The position numbers and the translations under genes are program-made. The notes below the pieces were generated by a model that saw only the letters and a program-made list of their open reading frames with translations, was not told the DNA's origin and searched no databases. Below, in pieces: positions 26,866 through 35,317 of a DNA stretch of 63,014 bases. Numbering within the stretch: the first letter of the stretch is position 1; every line of letters starts with the position of its first letter. Source of the DNA: Streptomyces zhaozhouensis (GTDB taxonomy: Bacteria; Actinomycetota; Actinomycetes; Streptomycetales; Streptomycetaceae); NCBI RefSeq assembly GCF_900230195.1, contig NZ_OCNE01000028.1:1-63014 (forward strand), in the 5' to 3' direction.

Positions 26866-27528
26866 ATGCTTTCCTGCAAGAACGAGCGCTGCGACAACGG
26901 TGTCGAGCGCAACCCGCTGGGCCGGCCGCGCGAGTACTGCAGCCGCCGCTGCCGCGAGGCAGCACGCCGCGCCGACCAGGGCCCCAACCTGAACACGGCC
27001 CGGGCCTACGCCTACAGCGCTGAGGTACGCGAGTGCGCGGACGACCTCCTCGCTCTCGCGCGCACGGTGCACGACCTCGCCTACGCCGACGACGGCTCCC
27101 CCGAGACCGCTCTCGGGATCCTGCGGATGATCCACGTCCTGGACGGAGACCTTCTGGACCTCAGCTGCGTGGGCGTGCAGCACGCCCGCGCGCGGAAGGT
27201 CCGCCGCGACGACATCATCGCGGCCTCCGGGCTGTCCAAGGGCGAGGTGCGCGGCCGGACGGCGGGCCGGACGAAACAGCGGCTGCAGCAGCGCGAGCAG
27301 CGCCGGCGCCAGGCGGCCGGCGGTGCCCAACCCCCGCCCCGATCGGGCGGCTTAACACCGGTCGCGAGCTCGAGCAGAGGGCCGCAGCTGCCGGTCCGTC
27401 CTTCCCCCGCCGCCCGCTTCTTCGTCGCCGGGCCCACCATCTCCTTCTCCTTCTCGTTTGCCGCCGGAGGCCGCCATGTCCGTGTCCTGCCCGCTGCCCC
27501 CTCGCGTGTCGTCCCGTCAGGACCGTGA
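26866..27528 (+). CDS. Zinc-finger-like protein with CGNR-type cysteine pattern
   Basis: 220 residues. CKNERCDNG ... GRPREYCSRRCREAARR is the Cx4C...CxxxC finger that ends many small actinomycete DNA-binding proteins (GRPRxYCSxxCRxxA). A helical middle (VRECADDLLALARTVHDLAY) and an Arg/Gln-rich stretch follow. A regulatory role is likely. The 3' end overlaps the next gene. Confidence 0.68.
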   Translation: MLSCKNERCDNGVERNPLGRPREYCSRRCREAARRADQGPNLNTARAYAYSAEVRECADDLLALARTVHDLAYADDGSPETALGILRMIHVLDGDLLDLSCVGVQHARARKVRRDDIIAASGLSKGEVRGRTAGRTKQRLQQREQRRRQAAGGAQPPPRSGGLTPVASSSRGPQLPVRPSPAARFFVAGPTISFSFSFAAGGRHVRVLPAAPSRVVPSGP

Positions 27529-27661
27529 CTCCATCAACTCCGCGATCCGGCGCCTGGTGAACCGCTGCGCGACAGCCTCCTGGGGACCGAGCGAGCGAGC
27601 AGAACTCAAGCGCCTCTACGCCGAATGGCACCGGGCCACCAACCCGCACGCCACCGCCTGA
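27476..27661 (+). CDS. Small hypothetical protein
   Basis: 61 residues from ATG 27476, with CGGAGG upstream, overlapping the end of the preceding gene in another frame. DRDSINSAIRRLVNRCATAS and ELKRLYAEWHRAT are helical and basic. Not recognised. Confidence 0.55.
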   Translation: MSVSCPLPPRVSSRQDRDSINSAIRRLVNRCATASWGPSERAELKRLYAEWHRATNPHATA

Positions 27662-27792
27662 CCCGCAACCCGCCGGTCGACCGCGCGGTCGACCGGCGGC
27701 CAACCACCGTCGGCCCACTGGGTTTCACAAGGGCCGACAGCAACCAGAAATCAAACGACTACATGCTGTTATACGCAAGGGAGACGGCCAGC

Positions 27793-29217
27793 GTGCCCAG
27801 GAAGCTCAACGACGACTTCTCCAACTCGCTGAACATGCTGCACAGCACCGTGATGCACACCAGCAAGGAGATCAAGGAAGACCTCACCCGCGGCTTCGAA
27901 GCCATCCGCACCTCCGGCGAGCAGCACCAGAACGCCACCGAGACCGCGGTGAACTCCGAGCTGTCGAGGATGCGCACCGACCTGCGCGAGACGAAGAACC
28001 GGCTGACGAACAACGGCGTCGAACTCAGCCAGGAGGTCCAGGCCCTCCTGGAGACCGTCCAGCGGGAGCTGCGCGACCTGTCGCGCGCTGTCCGGGACAC
28101 CGCTCCCGCACGGGCGGGAGCGGCCGGCGACCCGCCGGCCGGGCAGGGCCTTGTCGAGGCGGCGCCCGCCCCGGCCGCCAACGGCCGCGGCCTCGGGACC
28201 CTCACTGGGACCAGCACCGAGTGGGCGACTTCCAGCCCGGTGCCGGCGGTCGCCGCGAACGACCGCCCGGAGGCTGCCGTGTCGGTCCCCGGCCCGCGGC
28301 GGGCTTCCGACGAGACGCCGCCGGCACCCGAGCACCCCAACACCGCCGACACCCCGCCCGACGAGCCCACCCTGGCCGACGCGGGGACCGCGGAGGCGCC
28401 GGCGTCGGAGGAGCGAGCCCACACCGAACCGGCGCCGGCGGCGCCGCCGGCGCTGGACGACCTTCTCCTCGCGGTGCGCGAGGCCGTGCGCGAGGAGGTC
28501 GCCGCGCTGAACGAGAGCGTCGCCGAGGCCCGCACGCAGACCGCAGTCCTACGCGACGAGGTCACCGCGCTCGCCTCCCGGGAGCAAGTCGACGGCCTGA
28601 CCGCCGGCCTGCCGAGTCCCGCCGCCTTCACCGCGGCGGTCGAAGAGGCGGTCGCCGGCCTGCGTGCCGAACTGTGCGAGACCCGCGCCCGCCTCGAGGA
28701 CGCGGTCGCGGCCAACGCCCCGGTACCCGAGGTCGACCAGGAGCAGACGCAGGCCGAGGCGGACCACGCCAGGCTGCTGCGCGAGGCCGCTCGGGTCTCC
28801 CGGGCCGGGCTGGTCTGCCACCGCGACCTGTGGGACTTCGTCGTCGGCCAAGCCGACCACCACCCGCACTTCCGCACCCCGCAGCAGATCGAGGTCGACG
28901 CGGACGACCGGGTAGAGGCCCAGCTGTCGGGCCGCTCCCTGATCGCCGTACTCATCAGCCTGTGGACCACGCAGAACACCGCGCCCGGCGACAGCGCGGA
29001 CTGGGCCCTGGCCACCACCCTCTACCAGAGGATCAACGACGCGCTCTCCGAGCTGGAGACCGACGGCACCCAAGTCACCATCACTTTGGACGACCGCACC
29101 GCCGACCACGCACAGCTGCCCGCCTTGAACGAGACCGCGGCCAGCGACAACTCGGTCGACGAGGAAGACGTCGACGGAGAAGAGCCCGTTGACGGAACCG
29201 CGGACGAGCAGCACTAG
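27793..29217 (+). CDS. Coiled-coil protein of unknown function
   Basis: 474 residues from GTG 27793 (AAGGGAG 9 bases upstream). Residues 1-105 form a coil (LNMLHSTVMHTSKEIKEDLT ... LETVQRELRDLSRAVRD), a Pro/Ala linker follows, then a second coil, then a C-terminal domain (LVCHRDLWDFVVGQADHHPH ... LYQRINDALSELETDG) and an acidic tail. The layout suggests a structural or partner protein that oligomerises. No family is recognised. Confidence 0.72.
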   Translation: MPRKLNDDFSNSLNMLHSTVMHTSKEIKEDLTRGFEAIRTSGEQHQNATETAVNSELSRMRTDLRETKNRLTNNGVELSQEVQALLETVQRELRDLSRAVRDTAPARAGAAGDPPAGQGLVEAAPAPAANGRGLGTLTGTSTEWATSSPVPAVAANDRPEAAVSVPGPRRASDETPPAPEHPNTADTPPDEPTLADAGTAEAPASEERAHTEPAPAAPPALDDLLLAVREAVREEVAALNESVAEARTQTAVLRDEVTALASREQVDGLTAGLPSPAAFTAAVEEAVAGLRAELCETRARLEDAVAANAPVPEVDQEQTQAEADHARLLREAARVSRAGLVCHRDLWDFVVGQADHHPHFRTPQQIEVDADDRVEAQLSGRSLIAVLISLWTTQNTAPGDSADWALATTLYQRINDALSELETDGTQVTITLDDRTADHAQLPALNETAASDNSVDEEDVDGEEPVDGTADEQH

Positions 29218-29416
29218 CCGGGGCCGTCGAGCGTGCAGCCGGCGGTTGGCACCGCCGGCTGCACGAGGAACCCGAACCCGCCTCAGCGATGCGCCATGCA
29301 GCGAGGACGTGGACCCTGCGGTACACGGGATCGCATCGGCGTCTCAGGACGCCGTCTCGCGTTCTTCTCCAACGCTCGGGCACCAGCGCACCGCCATCGC
29401 TCCCCCACCCTGGGAA

Positions 29417-29794
29417 CTACAGGCGCCAGGAGCGGATGCGGTCGGCGGCGGCGTAGACGTCGGCGCGGCCTTCGAGGAGGTCGCGGGCAAGGTCGACCAG
29501 CGCGCCGTAGGGCGGGTCGACGCCCTCGCCGGAGATGTGCATGTAGGCGACGGCGGTCGCGCAGGCGAAGCGGGCGTTCGCGGCGGGGAGGGGTTTGAGG
29601 AGGGCGAGGGTGTGGAGGAGGGCGGCGGCTCTCCAGGCCGGGTCGGAGTCGACACCGAGGCGTGGTGGGTCGACGCGGTGGCGGGCGACGGCGGCGACTA
29701 ACGCGGAGAAGTCCGCGACGGAGGGCTGCTTGGGGAGGACTTCCTCGTGGCGCTGGAGCAGCCAGGGGACGTCGATGTAGATGACGGGTGGCAT
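29417..29794 (-). CDS. Doc/Fic-like toxin with altered catalytic motif
   Basis: 125 residues. IYIDVPWLLQRHEEVLPKQP, DPAWRAAALLHTLALLKPLP and AANARFACATAVAYMHISG follow the death-on-curing family layout. Where Doc has HxFxDxNKR, this reads KPLPAANAR: the catalytic His is Lys, the acidic residue is Ala, and only Asn and the last Arg remain. Doc toxins phosphorylate EF-Tu; Fic relatives AMPylate proteins. This copy may be inactive or altered. It lies 3 bases downstream of a matching antitoxin. Confidence 0.75.
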   Translation of the reverse strand: MPPVIYIDVPWLLQRHEEVLPKQPSVADFSALVAAVARHRVDPPRLGVDSDPAWRAAALLHTLALLKPLPAANARFACATAVAYMHISGEGVDPPYGALVDLARDLLEGRADVYAAADRIRSWRL

Positions 29795-29797
29795 GGT

Positions 29798-30043
29798 TCA
29801 GGCGGCTCGCGTCCTGCCGTCGTGCTGGGGTTCGTCGTCGGGGAAGGCGGCGGCGAACTCCTCCTCGTGCTGGTTGAAGAAGCGGCGGAAGACGTCGGCG
29901 CCTTCCTTCAGCGCGCGGTGGCGTTCGATGTCGGCGGTCGTCGCTTCACGGACCAGAGCTTTGAGGGTGACCCCTCGCTCGGTCGCGATCGCGCGGAGCG
30001 CCTCGAGTTCGGTCTCGGTGAATTCCACGTTGAGTGCCGGCAT
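29798..30043 (-). CDS. Antitoxin of the Doc-like module
   Basis: 81 residues from ATG 30043. MPALNVEFTETELEALRAIA is a ribbon-helix-helix-like DNA-binding start, and KEGADVFRRFFNQHEEEFAA is the helical tail that would block the toxin. Order and spacing match actinomycete Fic/Doc pairs. It should repress its own promoter upstream of 30043. Confidence 0.78.
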   Translation of the reverse strand: MPALNVEFTETELEALRAIATERGVTLKALVREATTADIERHRALKEGADVFRRFFNQHEEEFAAAFPDDEPQHDGRTRAA

Positions 30044-30954
30044 GGCCACCACGATAGCGTTCGGGTACCAAACCGACAATAACTGCAGTTCAGAGCGCTA
30101 TATCGGAGGTACCAGAGTGTCTGGGGCGGTCGATCTGGAGCTGCGTCGCCGGCCGGCGCGGCGTTGTCCGGCGGCTCCTTGGGCCGCCCCCTGGGTGGCA
30201 GCCGACCCGGCCGTTGCCAGGACGCTGGCCTGGCGACGGTCGGGCTTGGTAGGGCTAACGGGTCTGGACCCACACGACGAGCAGGCTCACCGCGGCAGTG
30301 CCGGCGCCGGAGCAGACACCGCGCAGGAATAGTCCTGCCGCGGCGCGGCGACGGCGCAGAACCCACTGCACCACGCGGGGTAACGGACTGCTGTGGGGCC
30401 TCGCTCCGTCGCGGGGCTGGTCATTAGGCTGCAAGGAAGTTGTCCTCTCCGTGTCTGTTTCTCGGGGTGGCGACGAGGGGAGGCTGCGTGACCCAACTCG
30501 GCCTAGGAATCGAATGGGTTACGCGGTTTCCTCGCCTCACGGGAGTCTACGGAGGGGCGCTGACGGCGCCGGCTTGCTCGCCCGAGCCGCCTGTAGGCAC
30601 AAGATCGCAGGTCAGTGCGGGTACGACGTACTCAATGGGGGGTCAAGCACGCGCCAGCCTCAATGGGAGCCACCGGACCTCGCAACGCGTCTTGTGGGCC
30701 CGTCCGGGCAGGTCAGCGCGGCGATGTGAACCTGAATTTGCGGACGCTCTGGGCGTCTTTTGGGATGTGAACCTCAACAGGCTGTTGACCTCGCTCGTGA
30801 AGTGCTCGTGGAAGGCACCGACCTTGCCGTCGGTGCTGCTGGACGAAGCGACAGTCCTGTTTGCCGAGGACGGCGGTCTTCCCGGACGGGTGAGCTTGGG
30901 CAGCGGCCTGTCGTTCTTGTCCTTGTAGTCCACGTCGGAGATGAACACGCCGGG
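30044..30954. other. Gene-poor decayed region
   Basis: Apart from the presumed antitoxin promoter next to 30043, no frame is convincingly coding. The stretch ends at a fragment of a duplicated gene (30955). It looks like sequence left after rearrangement. Confidence 0.5.
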
Positions 30955-31179
30955 TTCCGACCGTGGACCGACGCCACCGGGACTGAGCATCGGGCCGACA
31001 ACGGGTGGCGCCCGGACCACGACGACCAGGAGCAGCGGGTCCGCGCCCGGCTGCTGGAGATCTCCGAGGCGCTGCTGACCCATCCCTACTGGGCTACCGT
31101 CCCGGCAGGGACCGTGGCGGCCAGGGCCCGGCTGAAGCAGACCGCCCGCCCTACGGATGCCGCGACCGGCGACGACTGA
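30955..31179 (+). pseudogene. 5'-truncated copy of the gene at 20153-20470
   Basis: RPWTDATGTEHRADNGW ... LTHPYW ... VAARARLKQ matches RPWTDAAGTVHRADTGW ... GDHPHW ... VAARMRLKQ of the intact gene. The N-terminal third is missing and the upstream sequence in frame is unrelated. A terminator hairpin follows at 31280-31307. Confidence 0.7.
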
Positions 31180-31279
31180 CACCGCCCGCCGGCAGGCCGG
31201 TGTGAGGTCGACGGGTGGCCCAGTCCCGGTGGGCGCAGGCGGGCTGGTCAGTACCGCGTGCGGATGCGCGGCAACGGGT

Positions 31280-31307
31280 GAGCCCCGGGCCGTTCGGTCC
31301 GGGGCTC
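31280..31307. terminator. Terminator hairpin
   Basis: GAGCCCCGG (31280-31288) pairs with CCGGGGCTC (31299-31307) between two convergent gene fragments. Confidence 0.6.
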
Positions 31308-31318
31308 GTCGTGCGTGG

Positions 31319-31465
31319 TCAGGATCGGATGAGCTGGAGGCCGGGGCGCGCGGGAGGTGAGGTTCGTCCTCCTCCGGCGACTTGGGTGGGGATCAGGCCG
31401 AAGACGTACTCGTTGAGGTCTGCGACGGTAATGGCCATTTCGGCTGCGATGTCGGCCGCCGTCAT
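31319..31465 (-). pseudogene. 3' fragment of the XRE-ImmA gene, inverted duplicate
   Basis: MTAADIAAEMAITVADLNEY and the following residues through LQLIRS repeat, with few changes, the last 48 codons of the gene at 61127-62221. The DNA is nearly identical and similarity runs past the stop (ATCCTGACCACGC). Upstream of the Met the match ends. The fragment is on the opposite strand to the intact gene. Confidence 0.88.
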
Positions 31466-31505
31466 CCGCAGGACGGGCTCTTCCCGCTGTCGCCACGCTG
31501 AAGCC

Positions 31506-32156
31506 TCAGACACAGGGACGTCGAAGATTCTCCTTCGATGTCAGCAGCCCAAGGACGGCGTGCTCTTGGTGGTGAGCTTGCCACTTGGATCCAAGCTGCC
31601 GATCAGTGAACAGCGCAAGCCCTCGCTCTGTCTCTGAGGTGAGTTCGACGGCTTCCCATCCCCCGACATCAGCGATGAACTGAGTCGCGAGATCGTGGAA
31701 CCTTGGCCCTCGGAAGTAGGAGACGTGGGTATCGGCGGGGTCCAGCGCGGCTCCGGACTCGTCCGAGACAAGCGTTCCGGCGGCTCTCCGGGACTCAAAG
31801 TAGCTGTTTACCTGCGCCTCGATCTCGGTGCGCATCGCAGCTCGAACACGCTGCGCGTGGGACGGCGGCTGCAGGCACTTCATGTATGAAAAGGGCTCTC
31901 GATGGCCATTGATATGGACCGCTTCAGGTCCATTATGATTCCCTCGGGGTGTCTTGATGACACGGAAATAGTCGACACCAGGGCCGATCTTTTCCTCTGC
32001 GTCTGGATGCATATTCAGCAGATCCCTCAGCAGCAGGTCGTCTTCTTCGTTCTCGACCACGGTGTGTGCGCGGTACCGACGCAAGATATCGCGCACAGCT
32101 TCTTCCCGCGCCTTCTTCGTTGGGTAGCGGCGCGTGCCAATCATGTACTCGGGCAA
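31506..32156 (-). CDS. DCL-family (DUF3223) protein
   Basis: 216 residues from TTG 32156, chosen because GGGAGAG is well spaced; ATG 32141 is in frame. HPDAEEKIGPGVDYFRVIKT and EPFSYMKCLQPP are the DCL-family pattern, known from plant chloroplast proteins and bacterial relatives, with function unclear in bacteria. The C-terminal half is unrelated to DCL and contains VSYFRGPRFHDLATQFIAD. GC is lower than the surroundings. Confidence 0.75.
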   Translation of the reverse strand: MPEYMIGTRRYPTKKAREEAVRDILRRYRAHTVVENEEDDLLLRDLLNMHPDAEEKIGPGVDYFRVIKTPRGNHNGPEAVHINGHREPFSYMKCLQPPSHAQRVRAAMRTEIEAQVNSYFESRRAAGTLVSDESGAALDPADTHVSYFRGPRFHDLATQFIADVGGWEAVELTSETERGLALFTDRQLGSKWQAHHQEHAVLGLLTSKENLRRPCV

Positions 32157-32239
32157 GACAGTACTCTCCCTGGCGTCGAAAGGACTTGCAGTAGAAACCG
32201 GATATCGGCCGGTACCGGGAATGGCGTTCGGGGTGCGAG

Positions 32240-32582
32240 CTACTGGGCGGCGACCTCGGGTTCCTCCGTCGCTGGCGCGGCGGAGTCGTTGACGGCCACC
32301 ACGGGGACTTCGGTGGGAGGTTGACCCACCGTGATGCTGTCGATGGCGGGGGCGAGCGCGTCGCACATGCCCACGGCCAGAGGGTCGGAGGCGCCGCGCC
32401 AGTCGCCGGAGTGAGCGTCGTGGTCTAGGAGGCGTAGGTATTCGACGAGTTGAGGGCCGTTGAGGGTAACCGCGACGAGGCCGCCATCCAGGGGGTCGAG
32501 CTCGATGTCCTTCGGCTGGCGATTGGACGGCCAGTTTGGAGCAGCCGGTGGCGAGCATCAGCAGGACTGTGGTGATGGCCAC
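32240..32582 (-). pseudogene. Frameshifted lipoprotein gene
   Basis: From GTG 32582 one frame gives a lipoprotein signal (VLLMLATGC), then turns into Arg/Pro-rich nonsense. The neighbouring frame gives a sensible continuation (QPKDIELDPLDGGLVAVTLN ... GVCDALAPAIDSITVGQ-like) up to TAG at 32240. A single frameshift near CTGGCCGTCC separates them. Confidence 0.55.
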
Positions 32583-32837
32583 CCGGTGGGCCGGAGTGGC
32601 GGTGAGATCGTCGTCACGACGGCATTCTGTGCGGCCATCGAGGAGCACACGGCTGCCTGACGGAAATCAGATGGTATGGGCGGCGCGCGTCGGCTTGGGC
32701 GCGCCGCCCGCGCACAACCCGGGCCCTGCGGGTCAGCCAGTGGAACCTGACGGTCGGCAGCGACAGGCCGGGCAGGTGGGCGTGCGTGCCGGAGCCCTCG
32801 ACACGGTCGGGTGTCGAGGGCTCCGGGCGGGGGCGGT

Positions 32838-33410
32838 TCAGATGCCGAACCCAATCGAGCTGACGTGGGAGTAGGAGTCGTAGTCGGAGCCGAGGTCGGT
32901 GATGATTTCGTCCCAGACGATGTCGAGCATTTCGCCGTCTTCGTTGATCCAGGCGGCGATGATGTCGTCCCAGATGCGGTAGCCGCGGACCGTCACCCGT
33001 CGCACGGTCAGGTCGCGGGCGCGGCCGCGGGTGACGTTGCGTTGGTCGACGGGGTGGATCTCGATGCGGGTGCCGGTGCGGGCGAGGCGGCGTTGCCAGT
33101 CGATGGCGAGGTTGCGGCGGCGGAGGTCCCAGTACGCCTCGTCGATGCGTTGCCGGTTGACGGGGAGTGGGCGCCGGGTGCCGGCGGTCCAGGCGGCGAT
33201 CGTGCGGGGCCGGGTGGTGATGCCGGCCCGGGCCATCGCTTCCCGGCCGGCCGGGGAGTCGAGGTAGCGCAAGCGCGCGGCGAGGCCGCGCTTGGTGTCG
33301 ACCGGGCTCTTGATGCCGGTGACTTGGCGGTCCATTTCGCGTCCGAGGGCGACCCAGCCGGGAACGCCGTTGGCGCCGTAGAGGCCGAACTGTGTCCAGC
33401 GGCCGGCCAT
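32838..33410 (-). CDS. Second terminal-protein candidate (atypical, Tpc-like position)
   Basis: 190 residues. It starts with a TGATG overlap on the stop of the Tap-like gene, the same order as tap-tpg. A helix-turn-helix (AGITTRPRTIAAWTAGTRRP) is followed by RQRIDEAYWDLRRRN, an Arg-rich core and an acidic, aromatic end (DLGSDYDSYSHVSSIGFGI). That layout parallels Tpg (HTH, RIDAAVRARW, acidic end) at low identity. I infer that it is the terminal protein for the atypical right telomere, as Tpc is for SCP1. Confidence 0.62.
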   Translation of the reverse strand: MAGRWTQFGLYGANGVPGWVALGREMDRQVTGIKSPVDTKRGLAARLRYLDSPAGREAMARAGITTRPRTIAAWTAGTRRPLPVNRQRIDEAYWDLRRRNLAIDWQRRLARTGTRIEIHPVDQRNVTRGRARDLTVRRVTVRGYRIWDDIIAAWINEDGEMLDIVWDEIITDLGSDYDSYSHVSSIGFGI

Positions 33411-35029
33411 CAGCCGTCACCCCCGCGGCCGATGGTGTACTCCGACTTCAGCTTCATGTCGGTCAGGCGCCGGCCCTCGGTGAACACGGTGCGCCAGTCG
33501 CCGCCGGTGACGTGGAGTTCGTCGGTGCCCATCATCCGCACCAGCGTCAGCCCGGCTTGGTGGGCTTTCCACGCCTTGAGCCAGAGGTTGGTGAACGCCT
33601 GGGAGCGGATGATGTGCATCCAGTCGGGGCGGCGCATCTCGCGGTTCGCGCTGCTTTCGCCGATGGTGGAGATGAACTTGCTGTACATGGCCTTGACGTA
33701 CTCGAGGGTGACGCGGTCGCCGTCTTGGAGCGCGGTGTCGCGGGCGGTGGCCAGTTCGCGGCGGAACCGCTCCAGCAGCGCCTCCGAGGAGCCGGACGTC
33801 CAGGATTCGTGGATCACCGGGGCGGCGCACAGCCGGTACTTGGGGCCGGACAGGCGGTTGAGGAGTCGGAGGGTGGGGTCGGTGACCCACAGCGGGCCGG
33901 GCTCCTCCCTGGAGCCGAGGGGGTTGGGGAGGTCCTCGTGCGCCCACTCGGGCGGGTCGATGAGGTAGACGCCGCTCCGTTTCCGGTCGTAGGTGCTGTC
34001 GGGGTTGTGGCGGAGGGTGCCGATCGGGAGGTGGGTCTTGAGCGCGGACAGGTAGGCGCCGTTGACGTCGAGGGCGGTGACGGTGCGGGCCGGCCCGGCC
34101 TCAACCTGCTGGTTGCGCCATTTCGGGCGGCCTTCCCAGATGAGGTCGGCGCCGTCCCGGGACGGTTTTTTCAGAATCGGAATGGCGTCGGTATCCACGT
34201 AGTTCGTGAAGTCGTACGTCGATCCGACGCGGGTGGAATTCAGCAAGGCCATTCCGTCCGGGATGGCTCGCTTGATGAGCGCGGCGAGGGCTGCGTCGAC
34301 GTCCCCGCCGTTGTCTTCCAGCGCGGCGGCGACGTTCCGGGCGATCAAGCCGCCGGTGTCCTCCCGCCTCTGACCGGCACGGCGCGCCGGGCCGGCGGCG
34401 CCCGGAGAGCCCGCGGCGACGGTGGCGGAGCCGTTCGCGGCCGGCGGGGCGTCGGCGTCAGCCGGATTGGCCGCGCCGACGGCGACCGCGCCGGCGCCCC
34501 CGGTGTTGGGGGCGCAGAAGCCGCCGAGGTGCTGGGGGCGGCCGGCGGCGCGGTAGGGGGTGGGCTGCCCGCACAGGACGCACGGCTCGGGTGTGGCGGT
34601 GACGACGGCGCCGTCGGGGAGCCGGTCGGGGTCCCGGACCGGAACGGGCGCAGGCATGGGTTCCGCCGGGGCAGGAGTGGGGGTGGGGGGCTCGGAGGCG
34701 TGGGGCGGTGTGGTGTCGGACGGGGCGTCAGTGGCCGTCTGCGGGCCGGTCGCTGGGCTGCCCGGGCTCGGGGCCGGGTAGCGGGCCGCGAGGCCGTCCA
34801 GAAGGCGTGCGTAGGCCGCGCGGGTGGTGCCTTGCGGCTCGGTCCGGCCGGTCTCCCAGCCGGCGATCGTGCCGGGCGCGACTTGAAGTACGGAGGCGAG
34901 TTCCGGGCGGGACAGGTGCGCGGCTTCCCGCAGCCGCAGACGTTCCTCGGGCGCGGGCAGATCCCGCGGCTGCGCCAACAGGGCGTCAACCGCAGCGAAC
35001 AGGGCGTCCGGGTCCTGGTCGGGGCTCAT
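33410..35029 (-). CDS. Second Tap-like telomere-associated protein (Tac-like candidate)
   Basis: 539 residues. The N-terminus (LFAAVDALLAQ ... LRLREAAHLSRPELASVLQV ... GWETGRTEPQGTTRAAYARL) clearly matches Tap residues 7-75. A CxxC...C element (150-172) lies in the linker. TALDVNGAYLSAL (318-330), KAMYSKFISTIGE (446-458) and GTDELHV (501-507) look like family-B polymerase motifs A, B and C. It overlaps its neighbours on both sides and sits in the replication operon. Inferred partner of the 32838 product. Confidence 0.72.
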   Translation of the reverse strand: MSPDQDPDALFAAVDALLAQPRDLPAPEERLRLREAAHLSRPELASVLQVAPGTIAGWETGRTEPQGTTRAAYARLLDGLAARYPAPSPGSPATGPQTATDAPSDTTPPHASEPPTPTPAPAEPMPAPVPVRDPDRLPDGAVVTATPEPCVLCGQPTPYRAAGRPQHLGGFCAPNTGGAGAVAVGAANPADADAPPAANGSATVAAGSPGAAGPARRAGQRREDTGGLIARNVAAALEDNGGDVDAALAALIKRAIPDGMALLNSTRVGSTYDFTNYVDTDAIPILKKPSRDGADLIWEGRPKWRNQQVEAGPARTVTALDVNGAYLSALKTHLPIGTLRHNPDSTYDRKRSGVYLIDPPEWAHEDLPNPLGSREEPGPLWVTDPTLRLLNRLSGPKYRLCAAPVIHESWTSGSSEALLERFRRELATARDTALQDGDRVTLEYVKAMYSKFISTIGESSANREMRRPDWMHIIRSQAFTNLWLKAWKAHQAGLTLVRMMGTDELHVTGGDWRTVFTEGRRLTDMKLKSEYTIGRGGDG

Positions 35030-35316
35030 CGCGCGCCTCCGATCTCGTCGTCCATGGCGCGGTGGAACCGGTCCATCTCGGCTTGGTAGTCGGCGAGGTC
35101 CGCCAGGATCGGGCCGAACGCGGCGCGGGCCTGGTCGGCAGTGATGTCGCCGGCCTCGATCGCGGCCAGCAGCTGCATGACGGCGGGCAGCTCGATCAAG
35201 GCGCCCCAGCCAGGCAGGTCGGAGCGGTGCCGGGGGTAAGGCGAGCCCAGTTGGACCTTGACGTCGGCGATGGTGACCGGCCCGGCCTTGATGGTGCTGT
35301 GGGTGTCGAGCGCCAC
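35026..35316 (-). CDS. Small replication-operon protein
   Basis: 96 residues, with an ATGA overlap on the Tap-like gene and 1 base after rep2. LIELPAVMQLLAAIEAGDIT ... LADYQAEMDRFHRAMDD is helical. Coupling on both sides suggests a role in replication or telomere work, but no family is recognised. Confidence 0.6.
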   Translation of the reverse strand: MALDTHSTIKAGPVTIADVKVQLGSPYPRHRSDLPGWGALIELPAVMQLLAAIEAGDITADQARAAFGPILADLADYQAEMDRFHRAMDDEIGGAR

Positions 35317-35317
35317 G

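Noticed and set aside
30440..30928. 162-residue plus-strand frame
   Set aside because: No family resemblance, poor codon pattern, and it lies in a decayed region.
30643..31182. Minus-strand frame containing VDYKDKNDRPLPKL
   Set aside because: Crosses the joint of two gene fragments and has no start or neighbours; probably accidental.
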